A stretch of 64,000 nucleotides of DNA, from the NCBI GenBank assembly GCA_933228895.1, contig OW121857.1, positions 78,239,672 to 78,303,671 of the forward strand, written 5' to 3'. Below the pieces are notes generated by a model. The model was not told the origin of the DNA and did no database searches. It worked only from the letters and a program-made list of their open reading frames with translations. Position numbers and translations under genes: made by a program. Of this stretch, positions 1 to 11,679 are shown one piece after another (positions within the stretch are counted from its first letter, which is position 1; every line of letters begins with the position of its first letter). This DNA comes from Platycnemis pennipes. Taxonomy: Eukaryota; Arthropoda; Insecta; Odonata; Platycnemididae.

Positions 1-483
1 GAGAAAAAAGTTCGTTGTGTGCTATGCGCGGCTCGTATTTTCCCAGCGCTCCGCCATCTACATTTTGGCTTCATGCTTACCGCCCATGCGCAATATTGCT
101 TGTGTAGCTCAATTGTATGAGAGTCCCACGGAAGTTTGCCTTTTTTTTGAAAGTCTACTCGATTGTTTTTGGTCAAATGAAATCTTATTATCAGTGTAAA
201 ATTCGCACCATTCAGATTGAGCCTACAAAAACAGTACCAAGTTTGAGATTGAACAGTAAGCTACGGATTTTTGTAAATTTTAGGGCACAGAAATTGAATA
301 TAGCCCCTCAGCAAATAAAAATATAAATGCATCAAAAATTCTCCTACTAGAAGTGCCTATCCGCCTGTATTGGTCGCGTTGTGGTTCTTCCCTTTTACTT
401 ATAAAAACCTCTAATAAGTTTTGTGGCTCTCATGAGACTTCTAGCGTGTGTGGTGTTTGGGTATTTGATCATTATGAATACAA
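1..483. other. Unassigned AT-rich flank
   Basis: I see no gene, recognisable repeat end or RNA gene here. Open frames are short and do not resemble known proteins. The stretch may be 5' flank or part of a long upstream intron of the AMP deaminase gene that becomes visible at 30425. Confidence 0.3.
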
Positions 484-960
484 GCTCATCATCATCGTAG
501 GTCAACCATTCTAATATTGTTTGACGCAGCTCTGCACCTGAATCTTCTCTCAAATAACCTCTTTATACTTATTTATAGCTTCTCTTTCGCATCCTTCGCT
601 ACTTACTCCACATTTCTCATGCGAGGCCTTCCTTTACCATTCATCCCCTTCACTTTTTCCTCGACGATTGTCTTCGTCAGGCCGTCATGTCTTAAGATAT
701 TGTCGATTAGATTGTCCCGTTTTTTTTAAGTTTTCAGCGGACTTTTATTTTCTACCACCCTTCTTAGGACTTCTTCATTTATTATTTGTTCGATCAATTA
801 TGCCTTCATTATTTCCCTCTAACACCACCTTTCGAATGCTTCCAGCCTTGACTTCTCTGCTGCAGTCATCATTCATGCCTCACTACCGTAAAGGAACACG
901 CTCCAGATGTAAGTTTTAACGAAGTATTTCCTTACGTTCGAGCATGTGTTTCAAGCTGAA
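484..960 (-). mobile_element. Decayed 3' end of an RTE-type LINE
   Basis: Read on the minus strand, this matches the tail of the reverse-transcriptase protein seen better at 17196-17765 and 55777-56095. The order is: the FLYGSEAW-like block, then NEEVLRRV, an LRHDGL block, and a terminal segment ending near CGTCAAACAATATT, followed by the (GATGAT) tail, seen here as CATCATCATCG at about 488. Many stops and frameshifts show it is dead. The order of these blocks is typical of RTE-clade LINEs in arthropods; the clade name is my inference. Confidence 0.6.
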
Positions 961-1719
961 AGTAGATTCTTCTTCCGGTGTAATGGTCCGGTAAGACGGA
1001 TTGGACCATTTTATTACTTCCTGTACTTAGATTCTTCATAGGGGGGGGCTACTGTGCTTTCCTTCTGACTCTCCCTTCTCTTATTTCGTTCTGGCTTCAT
1101 CCACCGCTAGTCAATTGGCTTCCCGAATGGCTATACTCTCTCATCTCTTCTAGCTTTTGCTTCTCGAGTTTAACATTTGTCTTCTTAAGTTTTCGTATTC
1201 TTGTATTTTCATATTCACTATTGGAATTTATTTAAATTAATTCCGATAGTGATTGGAATTAATTTGAAACAGCTTTTCATTATCTTTTTTTGTGCACTGA
1301 GGTAGTAAGGTCGGTAACACGCCGGACTGGCAAACCCAATGTCACGAGTACACCATCTCTTGAATGTTCGCCATCCATAAGGATTAAGTTTAGGTTGAAC
1401 GGTTCGATTAAACCTTAGCATTAGAGCATATTTCAGCCTGATTCTATTATAAATACGTGAGTTTTCGTTCAAATTCTTGAACTGAGTAACTTCGTAAACA
1501 TTCACGCTAGTTTTATCCACACCGACATAGGTTTCGACACCGAGTGATGTTATCATTGTCAATACCGACTGAAGTCTTGTATATCAACATAATGACAGAA
1601 TGAGATAGGTGGATGGAAGTTGACGGAATTATTTAAGGCAGAGATGAGTTGATTTCCATTCCAAAAACGTTAAGGAAAGAAAATAGTGTTTGATTGGCGA
1701 ATGACTTAAAAGGTACAAT
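961..1719. other. Unassigned repeat-like flank
   Basis: It holds a G run near 1030 and no supported gene. A 114-codon minus-strand open frame at 1218-1562 has no recognisable domain. A segment at about 1290-1345 on the minus strand resembles the tRNA-derived SINE heads elsewhere in the window, but is too decayed to call. Confidence 0.3.
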
Positions 1720-2065
1720 GAAATAATGCTGGCGCGAAAGCTTAAGAGAGATTACGCATTTCTAACAGTCTAGGCTGGAAGCCATGATGTACTGCAGAGG
1801 AATGGCAAAGATAAATGGATCGATCCAGTGACAAACGAAAAAGTCCTAAGACCTAAGTGGGAGAACAGTGAAGTCTGCTGAAAACTTCAAAATGAAAACG
1901 GGACAACCTAAACGAGCGTGAAATAACTGTATAGCGCGAGTAGTGAAGGATGTGAAAGAGAAAAATTATGTGATATGAAGAGGTTATCTGAGTGATAGGA
2001 TAACGAGTAGAGGGCTGCTTCAAACCAATCTAAGGATTGTTGACCCATGGTTATGATGATGATCT
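1720..2065 (+). mobile_element. Decayed RTE-type LINE 3' fragment
   Basis: Plus-strand relic of the same LINE family as 484-960. Visible blocks are GGCTGGAAGCCATGATG, a GAAAAAGTCCTAAGA block (NEEVLRR), GTGAAGGATGTGAAAGAG, AATATGAAGAGG-like text, and the terminal CTTCAAACCAATCTAAGGATT followed by ATGATGATGAT. The reading frame is broken throughout. Confidence 0.5.
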
Positions 2066-2254
2066 CTTTTGGAGTAACCTCTGAGTTTTTCATTTTTCCT
2101 CGTATAATTGAGGGTTTTAAAATGAAAAATAAGTCGTGATCGTTAACAGTGGCTGAATGGTGTATCGACCCCGCCTAGTCACGTTATCGGTGCTTAAAAT
2201 ATCGGAGCATTTTTTTCTTACAGATTTATGACGCCTTGCCCTCCGATGGAACGC

Positions 2255-2300
2255 GTAATCCTCTTTTTCTTCACCTCGTGGTGAAGGAGAAGAGGATTAC
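2255..2300. repeat. Near-perfect 21-bp hairpin with 4-base loop
   Basis: GTAATCCTCTTTTTCTTCACC pairs with GGTGAAGGAGAAGAGGATTAC across the loop TCGT, with two mismatched positions that could pair as G-U in RNA. It may be the core of a short inverted-repeat element; no transcript evidence is available. Confidence 0.5.
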
Positions 2301-2499
2301 CGTTTACAAATTATACCAGACCTTGGTAAATAAATGGGATTCCCACCAGGCGTTATAATTAAATTTAGTCGTTCTTTTCTGCTAAAAAAAACTTCATTTT
2401 CTTTTTGAAGTACGCGAACGTCCTGCCCCCTCACTCACTGTATTTACTCGACTTTACTAATTAAATTTTCTAAAACAGTCACTTACAAACCTGTACTGT

Positions 2500-2665
2500 A
2501 GCCGGCCCAGGTGGCGGCGAGGTAAAGTCCTCGCCTGCTAATCCTAGGGTCGCGGGTTCGAGTCCTTTTTGGGTGGGTTTTTCTCCACCCAGGGCATGGG
2601 TGTTTGTCAAGCTCTGTTGGTTCAGCTCCTGGGACACCTGATGACAGGAAAATGCCTATCGGGAT
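2500..2665 (+). mobile_element. tRNA-derived SINE
   Basis: The head has a tRNA-like A-box region (GGCCCAGGTGGCGGCGAGG) and a B box (GGGTTCGAGTCC) about 40 bases later. A non-tRNA body follows that includes CTCCTGGGACACCTGATG. This spacing is the RNA polymerase III internal promoter arrangement of a tRNA-related SINE. I do not call it a functional tRNA because the acceptor stem and anticodon arm do not fold cleanly. Confidence 0.55.
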
Positions 2666-4131
2666 CCCAGGGGTATATGGACCAACAGATCAGTCCGGAT
2701 GCGCAAAAAAAAGGACTAGAATTTTCGAGGTTTTCGACGTCATTAGTAACCTCCCCTCGTAATCATATGAGCAGATACTGCAGAAGAATTCACAGGCGCC
2801 GCCATATTGCTTCTCAACATGTTTAACTTCGTCACCGGTTCAAATTCTTGGTGGAAAAAATGGCGTCTGATCCATAACATGTTGACTCGCCGGTGAGTAA
2901 TCATAGAACGTTAACAGAAAGTACCCACCGTTTCCTCAACTGTTGAGTCTGCTGAACTCGATCTATGAGTCAATTAAACGCTACATGAACTGCTTCAAGG
3001 TTGAATGGCCTCTTTTTTCTGCAGGGAACCCTGGAATAACGATTTGACTCATGGTTTTGACTGTTCAGACACTCCCTACCCTGAAATCAGTTGAACTGAG
3101 GCGGCGGAATCGGTCGAGTCAGGGGGATAGTGTTTCGTGCCTCACAGCTCCCTTACTCTTTCCCCAACCCCCCTATGTTCTCTTTCCGATGGTCCTCATC
3201 CTAATCAGCCCTGCCGGCCGCGCGGGGACGAATGGAGAAGAGAAATGGGAGTAGGGACGCGAAAGGGCAAGGAGCTAAGTACCCTTCAGAGTTCGCCTCG
3301 TTTCTTCCCGAGAGTGTGTGAGCGCGGAAGGTCGCCTCCCCACCGATGGAGCGGAAGCCCCTCGGGAAAAAAAAGAATCCTTCGCACTCGTTACCCGACT
3401 GGGCTTCGCCGGTCGATGCTTCTTTTTTTCCGCTCGTTTCATTTTTTTACCACCCGCCACGAGATCGCGCCGCGTGTCATCGTCCCTGTTTTGTAACCGT
3501 GTAAAAGACCGCCTCCCGCCGCTGACGTCGAAGCCATGCGGGCCCTTAACGGAATTCCATAATGAAGGGCGTCGAGTGGGGTTCCTCCCCTCTCTCTCTG
3601 TTTCGTGAATCCATTCAAGGAGGTGAGGACGTGGGCGGGACCGAGCTGCACCCAAAGGGGTGGCGGCCTTTGAGTGAAAAAACGAGGTATTTAGCACGTT
3701 GCCATCTGGCTGATAAATCAATGAGGTTGGCTCGCACATAGCTGGGTCAAAGTGATAGTAGAACTCCACCTTTTTGTCTCTGTAATCTAATAGGGGTCGT
3801 TCTCTTATTACATAACGTGATTTTTCACTTTTTACTACGCCTCTCCTCCGCCCTTCCCCCTGTAACGCTCCGTAACGTTCTCTAAGACCCCACTGCATTA
3901 ATTACGTAACGCTGCAAGTGATCCATATCTTCTTTGTGAATGATAGTACAGAATTCTATATGAATGCCTTATTTATTTCTCAATACCGGTATATTTTACT
4001 AATAATTATTTGCATCATTATCATTCCAAGTAAATATGACTTTATAATGCTTCTTTTTCACAACGTAACGGAAGGCAGAACCCCTCCTTCCCTTTGTGTG
4101 TGAATTGTAACAATTGGCCCGACACCCTTTA
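2666..4131. other. GC-rich island without a supported gene
   Basis: About 3090-3660 is rich in CpG with C/G runs, unlike its AT-rich surroundings. A 207-codon minus-strand frame (3275-3898) spans it but shows no domain, and its composition follows the GC bias, so I read it as a chance frame. Similar GC-rich islands lie at 11680-12240, 13090-13345 and 41260-42310, the last inside a transposon. These islands may therefore be repeats. Confidence 0.35.
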
Positions 4132-4425
4132 GGGGGGCTTTATAGCTCGGCGGCAGCGGCGCTTACGATGGATTTCGCCGCGGAAGGAAATCGGTGGCCC
4201 TTCACAGCTCTGCGGCGCGGCGTGAAAAAAGAAGATCGCAATGCGTTGCAAGGCACTGGAACTTGCATGGGAACTTGTCGCCTTGTACCTTCAGTTTTTA
4301 AAAACCAGGACCTTCAGCAATATATTAATAATTTGCGGTGTATTACTTATAAAACTTTGAGATGGGATGCATACTGCAACGAAACATTAAACGACTGTGA
4401 GATACTATTCCATGTGTGTACGTTA

Positions 4426-7400
4426 GGGCGGATCGGAAAAATCGATTTTTCGCGGAGAAACTTGGCCCTCTGGAAAAAGTTGTCAAAGTGACTCAAAATG
4501 AGGCCAGAAAAATTTGGGAACTCTAGGTCAACCCTAGACCCTCGCGCCGTGGCCATTTATGGGGAGGGGGGCTGAAAATGGAAAAAGTCATGTTTTTAAA
4601 TCGGTTCCCCGTGGAATTTGTCGAGTTGTGGCCCTTTAGGGCAAAAATTTCGTCCATTTGTACGTATCTGCAGCCGTTAAGCCACAAATCGTCTATTTTG
4701 AGTGCGCGGCCGCGCGTAATATGCACCGCCCACGCAGCGTCGCGGCGCTACGCTCCGAAGGCCGCTCGAGCGTCTCCTGTCGGCTCGCGCCTCCTGCCCG
4801 GTCGCCGCGAACGCAGCAAAACTCATCACGGATGCGTCTTCCGTCGTTGATCTCATTAATATTAGATAATTAAACAATTTCCAGGTAATAACAATTACGG
4901 AAGAACTGTATGAAAGAAATATCACACACCGTCATCATTCAGGGAGTTAAGAAACACTCATCGATTTTTAGCCTACTTTTACTATTAATTTTCAGTATCG
5001 AGAAAGAATGCAAAAATAATTAAAGTAGTTACCAGAGCTCACCACGTTGAGGTACCTGCACTATGAACTCCCCCGCCCACACACCCACTCATAGAATAGA
5101 GGAACGCATTTCCTTTATCAGATTATATGCTATCGAAAAAATAAGAAAGTGATCATTTTTAGTACCAGTCGGTTTATCTGTGTGCAAGTATTCGTCTTTA
5201 AACTTTATTTTCATTGAACACTAAAGGTCATTATCGATTTTTTTTATTTTTGAAGTCGAGCAGATAAATGTAAAACTTACTCTATCACAGCATGAGCTGA
5301 GACTAGGTTTTGAAGGTTGGCATTTTGGTTCTGCTTTCTAGTATTTTCTGTATTTCTTATTGTCTGTCGTTGTTGCGGATGCCAATGAAGCTTGGGTTAC
5401 CTCTTTTACATATATTTCAAAAGTTTGCGTGTGACAAGGACAATTGCGTTCCACAGTTGAGCATTACTCAAATAATTATCGACTTTCTTCAGTCGTGAGA
5501 TGCGATAGAGCACGAGTCGGTGTTCTCGTCTCATTTTATCAGCAGCTTGTAGTTTTCTACATCAAATTTAAAATCTGTTAACTCAAAAGTTCTTGGATTT
5601 TCGTCGCACGCGTATTTCTTCATGCCTCTTAAGATTATTTTCCGCGAATCTCTTACACTTCCTCTCCTTTGTCAGCAATCATCGGGAGGAGTGAATTTTC
5701 TGAGTGCCGAAAAAACTGTTTCTCTGAATAACAGGATCAATGACTATTTTAAATCTACTGGTAGATATCTTGATCAATTTAACAATTTCCATAAATTTAC
5801 AGCACCAGCGTGTATACAATGGTTTTTTTTCACTGAAAATCAGACAGGTGCGTATACTTTTTGAATGACACCAAATTTCATAAATTAGCGCATGAATTTT
5901 AGTGGACACTTATAGCCTCAGTTGTCGGCTGGCCGTAGTGAGCTAACGAGAATGAGCCACATTTTTTGGAGTTCATCTGACCAAATTTTCCGAGCGAAAT
6001 CCTTTGGCCACAGCATTATAAATTTCCCGAAGATACTGCTGGTCACTGCTCAGCAATCTCAAGTCTTCTTCGTGGGACAATTTTGTTGGAACTGGCTCGA
6101 ATCGTATGATATCAAGAGTGTGGCAGTCTTGAAGGGTGGAAACAATAGGTCTTGCAAACAAATTTGGACCCTTAGTTTGCCCGTATAATGTTTCTACCAA
6201 CTGCCGCAGTGTTAAGTCAATCAAGTGAAATTGGCAAATAGACCACTGTAAGGGACGTCGGAGTTTTGCTTCCAGAAAACGGATGACGCTTCCTTCCTGA
6301 CATGTATTCACTTTGGTGCCATCGCATCCAATCACTTTTAAATTTGAAAGTTCAATATTTTCTTTCGCAAAAAATCAAGAAAATGCAGATATGATTTTTC
6401 TTGCAAATCCTCCTGTGGGGGAGACAAAACCGAAAAATTGGGAGCCAGGCTCCAACTAACACGACATGTCCCTCCCTAACCTTAGATGGGTAACTCCTCT
6501 TGCCTATTTTCTGCAGTTTGTTTCATCCTCTCTGCCGTCAAAATACAGACCTTCAATTGTATTTTTTTATTTATCTGTCTTTGCTTTTACTGAATCTAGC
6601 ATCTTCTTTTTCTGTCTTCGTAAGTAATGCCGGTCCACTACCTTTCACGTGTCTTCCGGAGTTTTGAGCTTTGCGTCGGATACAGTTGCGCTGACGATCA
6701 TTGCTGCTGCTCTGAGGGACAAGTCACCAAAACTAGCACATACCTCCGCCACAGTTGACAATTGAAGACGCCTTTGCCCCGAAGGAGGTCCAGGTTGATT
6801 TTCATTCCTAATCGTATTAGGAACGTTGAGGTCCAAGTCGGTTGGTTCCTCGTCGGTTGAGTTTTCTCGAGATGTGGCGGAAAAAAATTCTTGATGCTCA
6901 CTTTTTACCTCTTCAAGAATGAAAGATTTTGAGTCGACGCTCTCCGACGATCCTCTTCTGAGGTTTTTCTTTAATCGTCGAATTACTGAGGCATCCAATT
7001 CGCCGGATACCATCTTTCGTTTTCTCCTTTGCTCCCTCAAAAATGCCGCTTCATTTGGGAGAACTGTATCCTCTTTCTAAATTTACACTCGTTAATTCTT
7101 TAGCACTGAAACGCACAAATATCACATAGTTTCTGGGATTCATTTAAAAATATATTAATTTGCTATCGATTTGGCACCTTTCGTAGGTTTGCTTGCATTT
7201 TTTCTTAAGCCGTAGTACGTCGTATGGTACCGTATAATCATTTTAATCACACCATGTTTCGGAATGATTGGAATAGAGGTGCGTCTCCAAAGTTCGGACA
7301 CATTTTACGCCACCAGACTACTTGATAAACCGTAGGCTCCCTTCCTGCGCTTTTGTATCAATACGTCGCGAACATAAAAAAAATATTTTATCACTTCTTT

Positions 7401-7962
7401 AAAAGTTAGTACTGTCAATTCGTTTATGTGGACGGGACAGGAAAAAAGGTTTAGTATGTAGGGTTATATTACTTTCATACAGTTCCTCCGTAATTGTTAT
7501 TACCTGGAAATTGTTTAATTATCTAATATTAATGAGATCAACGACGGAAGACGCATCCGTGATGAGTTTTGCTGCGTTCGCGGCGACCGGGCAGGAGGCG
7601 CGAGCCGACAGGAGACGCTCGAGCGGCCTTCGGAGCGTAGCGCCGCGACGCTGCGTGGGCGGTGCATATTACGCGCGGCCGCGCACTCAAAATAGACGAT
7701 TTGTGGCTTAACGGCTGCAGATACGTACAAATGGACGAAATTTTTGCCCTATAGGGCCACAACTCGACAAATTCCACGGGGAACCGATTTAAAAACATGA
7801 CTTTTTCCATTTTCAGCCCCCCTCCCCATAAATGGCCACGGCGCGAGGGTCTAGGGTTGACCTAGAGTTCCCAAATTTTTCTGGCCTCATTTTGAGTCAC
7901 TTTGACAACTTTTTCCAGAGGGCCAAGTTTCTCCGCGAAAAATCGATTTTTCCGATCCGCCC
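4426..7962. mobile_element. Long inverted-repeat element with 496-bp arms
   Basis: The left arm (4426-4921) and right arm (7467-7962) are reverse complements with only a few differences. Both begin GGGCGGATCGGAAAAATCG at their outer edge and end in the AACTGTATGAAAG region. The 2.5-kb centre carries a decayed minus-strand transposase-like gene. Outside the arms, the flanks read ACGTTA and TAGTGTACG. High arm identity beside a dead gene suggests either recent arm homogenisation or a recent non-autonomous jump. Confidence 0.75.
5679..7040 (-). pseudogene. Broken transposase-like gene inside the long inverted-repeat element
   Basis: The best-preserved part, on the minus strand at about 6350-5970, contains VIGCDGTKVNT, then RRPLQWSICQFH, LRQLVETLYGQTKGP and SSDQQYLREI. 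I recognise this as a protein family scattered in arthropod and cnidarian genomes with a DGTxVNTG block, an R-PLQW-x-CQLH block and a HSRWLTTANR block; its biochemical role is unknown to me. Just downstream (about 5955-5900) the expected HSRWLTTAN-like block reads HSR-stop-LTTA, with TAG where TGG is expected, and a second stop follows within 10 codons. A basic, acidic-tailed N-terminal segment (7040-6645) may be its start. It is not functional. Confidence 0.5.
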
Positions 7963-8317
7963 TAGTGTACGTGCAATGCAATAGTTACATTTTCACTTTA
8001 CTCTTATTTCTGGGATAGCTGTGACTTCTCTTCTTCGATTATAAATTTAACACTTCATAACAGCCTTTATATTCGTAATGCATCTCATGAAAGTGCCCAA
8101 TAGAACACATCCAAGAATGCTGGTCGATTCGAACTAACCGGGCATCCCTCTTCTTGCCGCTGGGATTCAGCAAGGCTGAATATTTGCGGCAGCCGCTAGC
8201 CGTTTAAGCGCTAGTCAGCGATGCTCAACAGTCTGACGTCATGATTTCCAAAGGCGTGTTCTCATTGGCTGATTTCTGCCGCTGGAGCTCTGCCGCCGAG
8301 CTATAAAGCCCCCCTTA

Positions 8318-8670
8318 GGGCCGTATTCAGAATCTCAACTACAGTCACGCTTCTACTGCTTACATCCTAAAAGCTCTACTTTGAGTCAAATTGGTGTGCA
8401 GATTCACCCTGCAATGTTGATATTACCACACTGTATACCGCTTTAAACCTTTTTGAACTCGTAATGGAGATTTTATGACGAAAGCATTAAATGTGATTAG
8501 AATCCGAATACGGCCCAGCTATATTCAGAATCTCATCTCAGTTCCCAGCGTCACTTTGAGACGTAATTGCACCTTTGCAGGTAGAATCTGTGAACCAATT
8601 TGACTCATTGTATGGATTTTAGGACATAAGAAGTAGAAGCGAACTGTAGTTGACATGCGGAATATGGCCA
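8318..8670. mobile_element. Non-autonomous inverted-repeat element (MITE)
   Basis: The ends are imperfect inverted repeats of about 95 bp. The left begins GGGCCGTATTCAGAATCTC and the right mirrors it (GGAATATGGCC at 8660-8670), sharing CAACTACAGT, CGCTTCTACT, TCCTAAAA and GAGTCAAATTGGT in order. An internal AATCCGAATACGGCCC at about 8502-8517 looks like a second copy of the end, so two insertions may be superimposed. There is no coding content. Confidence 0.55.
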
Positions 8671-8879
8671 TATTAGTGTCATCTAAAATCAGCATTTGAC
8701 ACTGATTTACTTAAAACTGAAGATATGAGTGTGACAATATGTCAACGAAATGCTGAAATGAGGACTGCATTTTAAAGCCTATGCCCTATGGGATAATAGT
8801 ATTTGTAGACTTAGTTTGTAGGTACTCCAGCAGCTATGCTTATTTAGTACCATGTATATAAACTTAATCTTTAGTCAAA

Positions 8880-8966
8880 TCCATGCCTGAGACGGGGACT
8901 CTAACTCGGGACCCTTTTGTCGGTCGCGTTACCAAAAGGCCGTCGTGGCTAGCCTTTAGGATGGCG
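8880..8966 (-). mobile_element. tRNA-derived SINE head, minus strand
   Basis: On the minus strand, GGCTAGCCACGACGGCC (A-box region) is followed about 30 bases later by GGGTCCCGAGTTAGAGTCCC (B-box region). The same A-box wording (TAGCCA-GNNGG) occurs at 12360-12470 and 24628-24705, so this looks like one SINE family. Confidence 0.45.
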
Positions 8967-11140
8967 GGAGATTTTGAAACCCTTCCCTTCACCCCATTCC
9001 CCTCCTTACACATGTGTACACCACATCCACTCATTCCCACGCCCCCTCTTCAAAGGAATACGTTCGCGGAGGGAACGTCGTTGCTAATTACGTTTGTCTT
9101 GCCATGTAAAAAGCGGAGGACACGGGAAATGCGAGGTTAGGGCCTGGTTTCCGCGCCCTCCCCTGCAGTCGAGCTAGCTCATTGGAAATTTCATTCCAGC
9201 GATTCTTTCTCCTTGTTTAAGGACTTATAAACTCGGCACAATAGCGAAAGGCTTCGAACTGTAATTTTTTTCTCCCCGAGTCATGCTTAATCTCTGTTAT
9301 CAGCGGAATACTTTTTGGGATATGCTTTAATACGTCGCACACTCGATTTGAAGAGGATCTGTGGGGAAAATGATGTTGAATCGTTTATTGATAAGTAGAG
9401 TGGAACAAGCTGTGTGACATGTTGCTGATTCTGGGCCGTATGCAAACAAGAATATTCGATAAGTCACGTTTGGTGTCGTGTGGTCTCGCCGTTATGCGTG
9501 GTACATAATCACAAGGGGCAGCTGCTCAATTCGCTTTAGAGCGGTTGATAACTCATAACAGCTAATTGACGAGGTGGAATCTGAAATGGGTTGATGAATA
9601 AGTGTTCATTAATGCTGCTTCCTCTATTTAATATCCGAAAATATTAGTGATTCGTGTACCAATCTATGTTGATTGGAATATGGCTTATTGTGAGTTTAGT
9701 CTAGTGAGTGAGTCTAGTTGCATGTCAAAATACTATTTTTGTCTATAAAAAAGGTCGCTGAGGCAATAAGTCATTATTTTGCCTATTTTGCAGTATTTGC
9801 AAAGTTTTTTTTATGTATTTTAGGTGTCCAGATTTTCTGTTGGCACAACTTTCGACAAACCAATTTTTTAAGAAGTGACTCCATTTTAATTATAGTGATA
9901 AATCAACCGCTTCACCTTTGGAAACAAGACCCGCAGGAGCTAACTTTCGCAACATTTTCGGTGACTCCAAGTATTAGTACTGGCATGTAGACTTCATGTA
10001 TATACTACATGAAATAAATCAGTATGATATCGTCATACTGTGGAAAATTCTTTTTTGTCTCGTTCATTTTGGCGGAATGAAATTGATCCTTTATGTTTTC
10101 ATTTCCCACGCTCTAATTCTATTATATCGCCGTTTTAAACCAGTCTGAGAGAGTAATTGTGTGATTAGGAATTTTCTAATACACACTTTTTACGTCTTGG
10201 ACATTTAATCCGCTTAAAGTTTCATGTCCGTATTCTGCTATTCAGCCTAAAAGTTTCTCGACTATTTTGTCTTTTAACATCTTACCTTCAATCCCTTTTT
10301 CGTCCGTGTGTTTATGTTTATTAAAATTTTTCCCGAATATTGCGGATTAAATCTATTTTTAAAATGCAATTTCGACACTACTGTTTCTGTGTTGAGTGCC
10401 TCTCAATTATATATTTACGGGAGTGAAGCACCTTAAATAATGCCTCCGTTTGGTTCACTTCATTGAGGACTAAAGTAACCCCTAGTTATCACTGTCTTAC
10501 CTGTGGAAAATGTCTGCCACTTTGTTTTTCATGTATTTTTAGTGAAATATTAATATTCAAATTAATATGATGAGTTTTGAACAATATGCATCAATAATAT
10601 GGGAAAAAATAATTGGTGTAGAGTTGAGTTAGCGACATGATCTTGGTCATTGGTTGAATAAAAATTCTCCTTCTGTCACAACTGTCGCAAAATTTGTCAG
10701 TATCTGTTCGAAAGATTACAACGTTTAAAAAAGCTATGACAGATGTGTATACAGCGGTGCGAATGAAAGGATCTATTTTTGCTGAATGGCGTGCATTAAG
10801 TAGGACACGTATGAACTCATATTTTCCAGTTCATTATATACTATGCGTAGAAATTTTGAGGATGTAGCGTTTATTTATGAGTTAAAATTTCTAAATGAAA
10901 ACTTACCACTCTGATGTTCCATGTTTGTTCGTTATACCGCACAGTATCATGTAGTTAACTTTCTGGGAAGTGAATTTCCTCTTATTGTAATACACTTTCT
11001 GGAAGGGATTGCTTTTTACTTAATCTGTGGAAGGTAATTTATAACCATTCTTTCGGAGAGAGTTAGTAATGGGAGGGAACGTTGTGTTGAGATCATTTAC
11101 ACCATCGAGGATGGAAAGGTAGCTTTCTAGAATCGGGAAT
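8967..11140. other. No gene or clear element seen
   Basis: AT-rich DNA. I see two short hairpins close together at about 9992-10042 (TTCATGTATATACTACATGAA-type, and one centred on GATATC). There are no open frames with recognisable protein content and no tRNA-like promoter. Confidence 0.35.
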
Positions 11141-11235
11141 TAGGAAACGGAGGAGTAGTGGAGAGAAACCCAGTATTGGCATAAGCAAACATTACGACAG
11201 TTGGCAAAGGGTCTCCGATTTAACGTCCAGTCGGT
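11141..11235 (-). mobile_element. SINE tail fragment
   Basis: GGAGAGAAACCCAGTATTGG followed by AACGTCCAGTCGG matches the tail wording of the fuller minus-strand SINE at 46655-46990 (GGAGAGAAACCAGGCG, then TTAACGTCCCATCTGACGG). The tRNA-like head is not seen here. Confidence 0.4.
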
Positions 11236-11317
11236 GTAGGAAGCATTTTTCTTGAAATCATAGTAGCAACCAAGTATGTACCGAATTTTCACTAAAAATT
11301 GACGCCGTAATCCACAC

Positions 11318-11455
11318 CAGGGGGGTGTGCTTGAATCGTTCGAGATTGATTCCGGTAATGAATAATCCCGAACACAATGTAAAAACATACGAGTGAGTTT
11401 TTAGTGGCGTACCGGAATCAATCCCAAACGATTTTCGATCAAGCACGCCCTCCCT
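11318..11455. repeat. Imperfect inverted repeat, about 38-bp arms
   Basis: The left arm contains GGTGTGCTTGAATCG and GATTGATTCCGGTA. The right arm mirrors it with TACCGGAATCAATCCC and TCAAGCACGCCC. The loop is about 60 bases. This is the shape of a short fold-back element; no target duplication was identified. Confidence 0.5.
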
Positions 11456-11679
11456 GGCCATCCAGGTCAGAAACTAGTACTTTAGTCTCTAAACTGGCAT
11501 TCAAGCTCAATTTAATCGTTTGATATAGTATCCGCACTGCTTGATCCATCCCTTCGCGGAACTCGCGTAAAATTCGTGGATTGCGAGCCGTATTACGGCC
11601 CATATACATTTCAGAACGACTGGCCTCTTGTAGTACCCGAATATATGTGTAATAAAAAAATTAATACTGCTACAGGCTC

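Larger units (their letters stand above)
4132..8314. mobile_element. Large DNA transposon with 25-bp perfect terminal inverted repeats and TTA target duplication
   Basis: The left end, 4132-4156 (starts GGGGGGCTTTATAGC), and the right end, 8290-8314, are perfect inverted copies over 25 bp. Each is flanked by TTA (4129-4131 and 8315-8317). A 3-bp TTA duplication is typical of PIF/Harbinger elements, but I see no Harbinger transposase here, so the superfamily is open. The element encloses the long inverted-repeat structure at 4426-7962, which may be its own inner part or a second, nested insertion. Confidence 0.6.

Noticed and set aside
3275..3898. 207-codon minus-strand open frame in a GC-rich island
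   Set aside because: No domain or motif, arginine/proline-rich as expected from base composition, and similar overlapping frames occur on the other strand.
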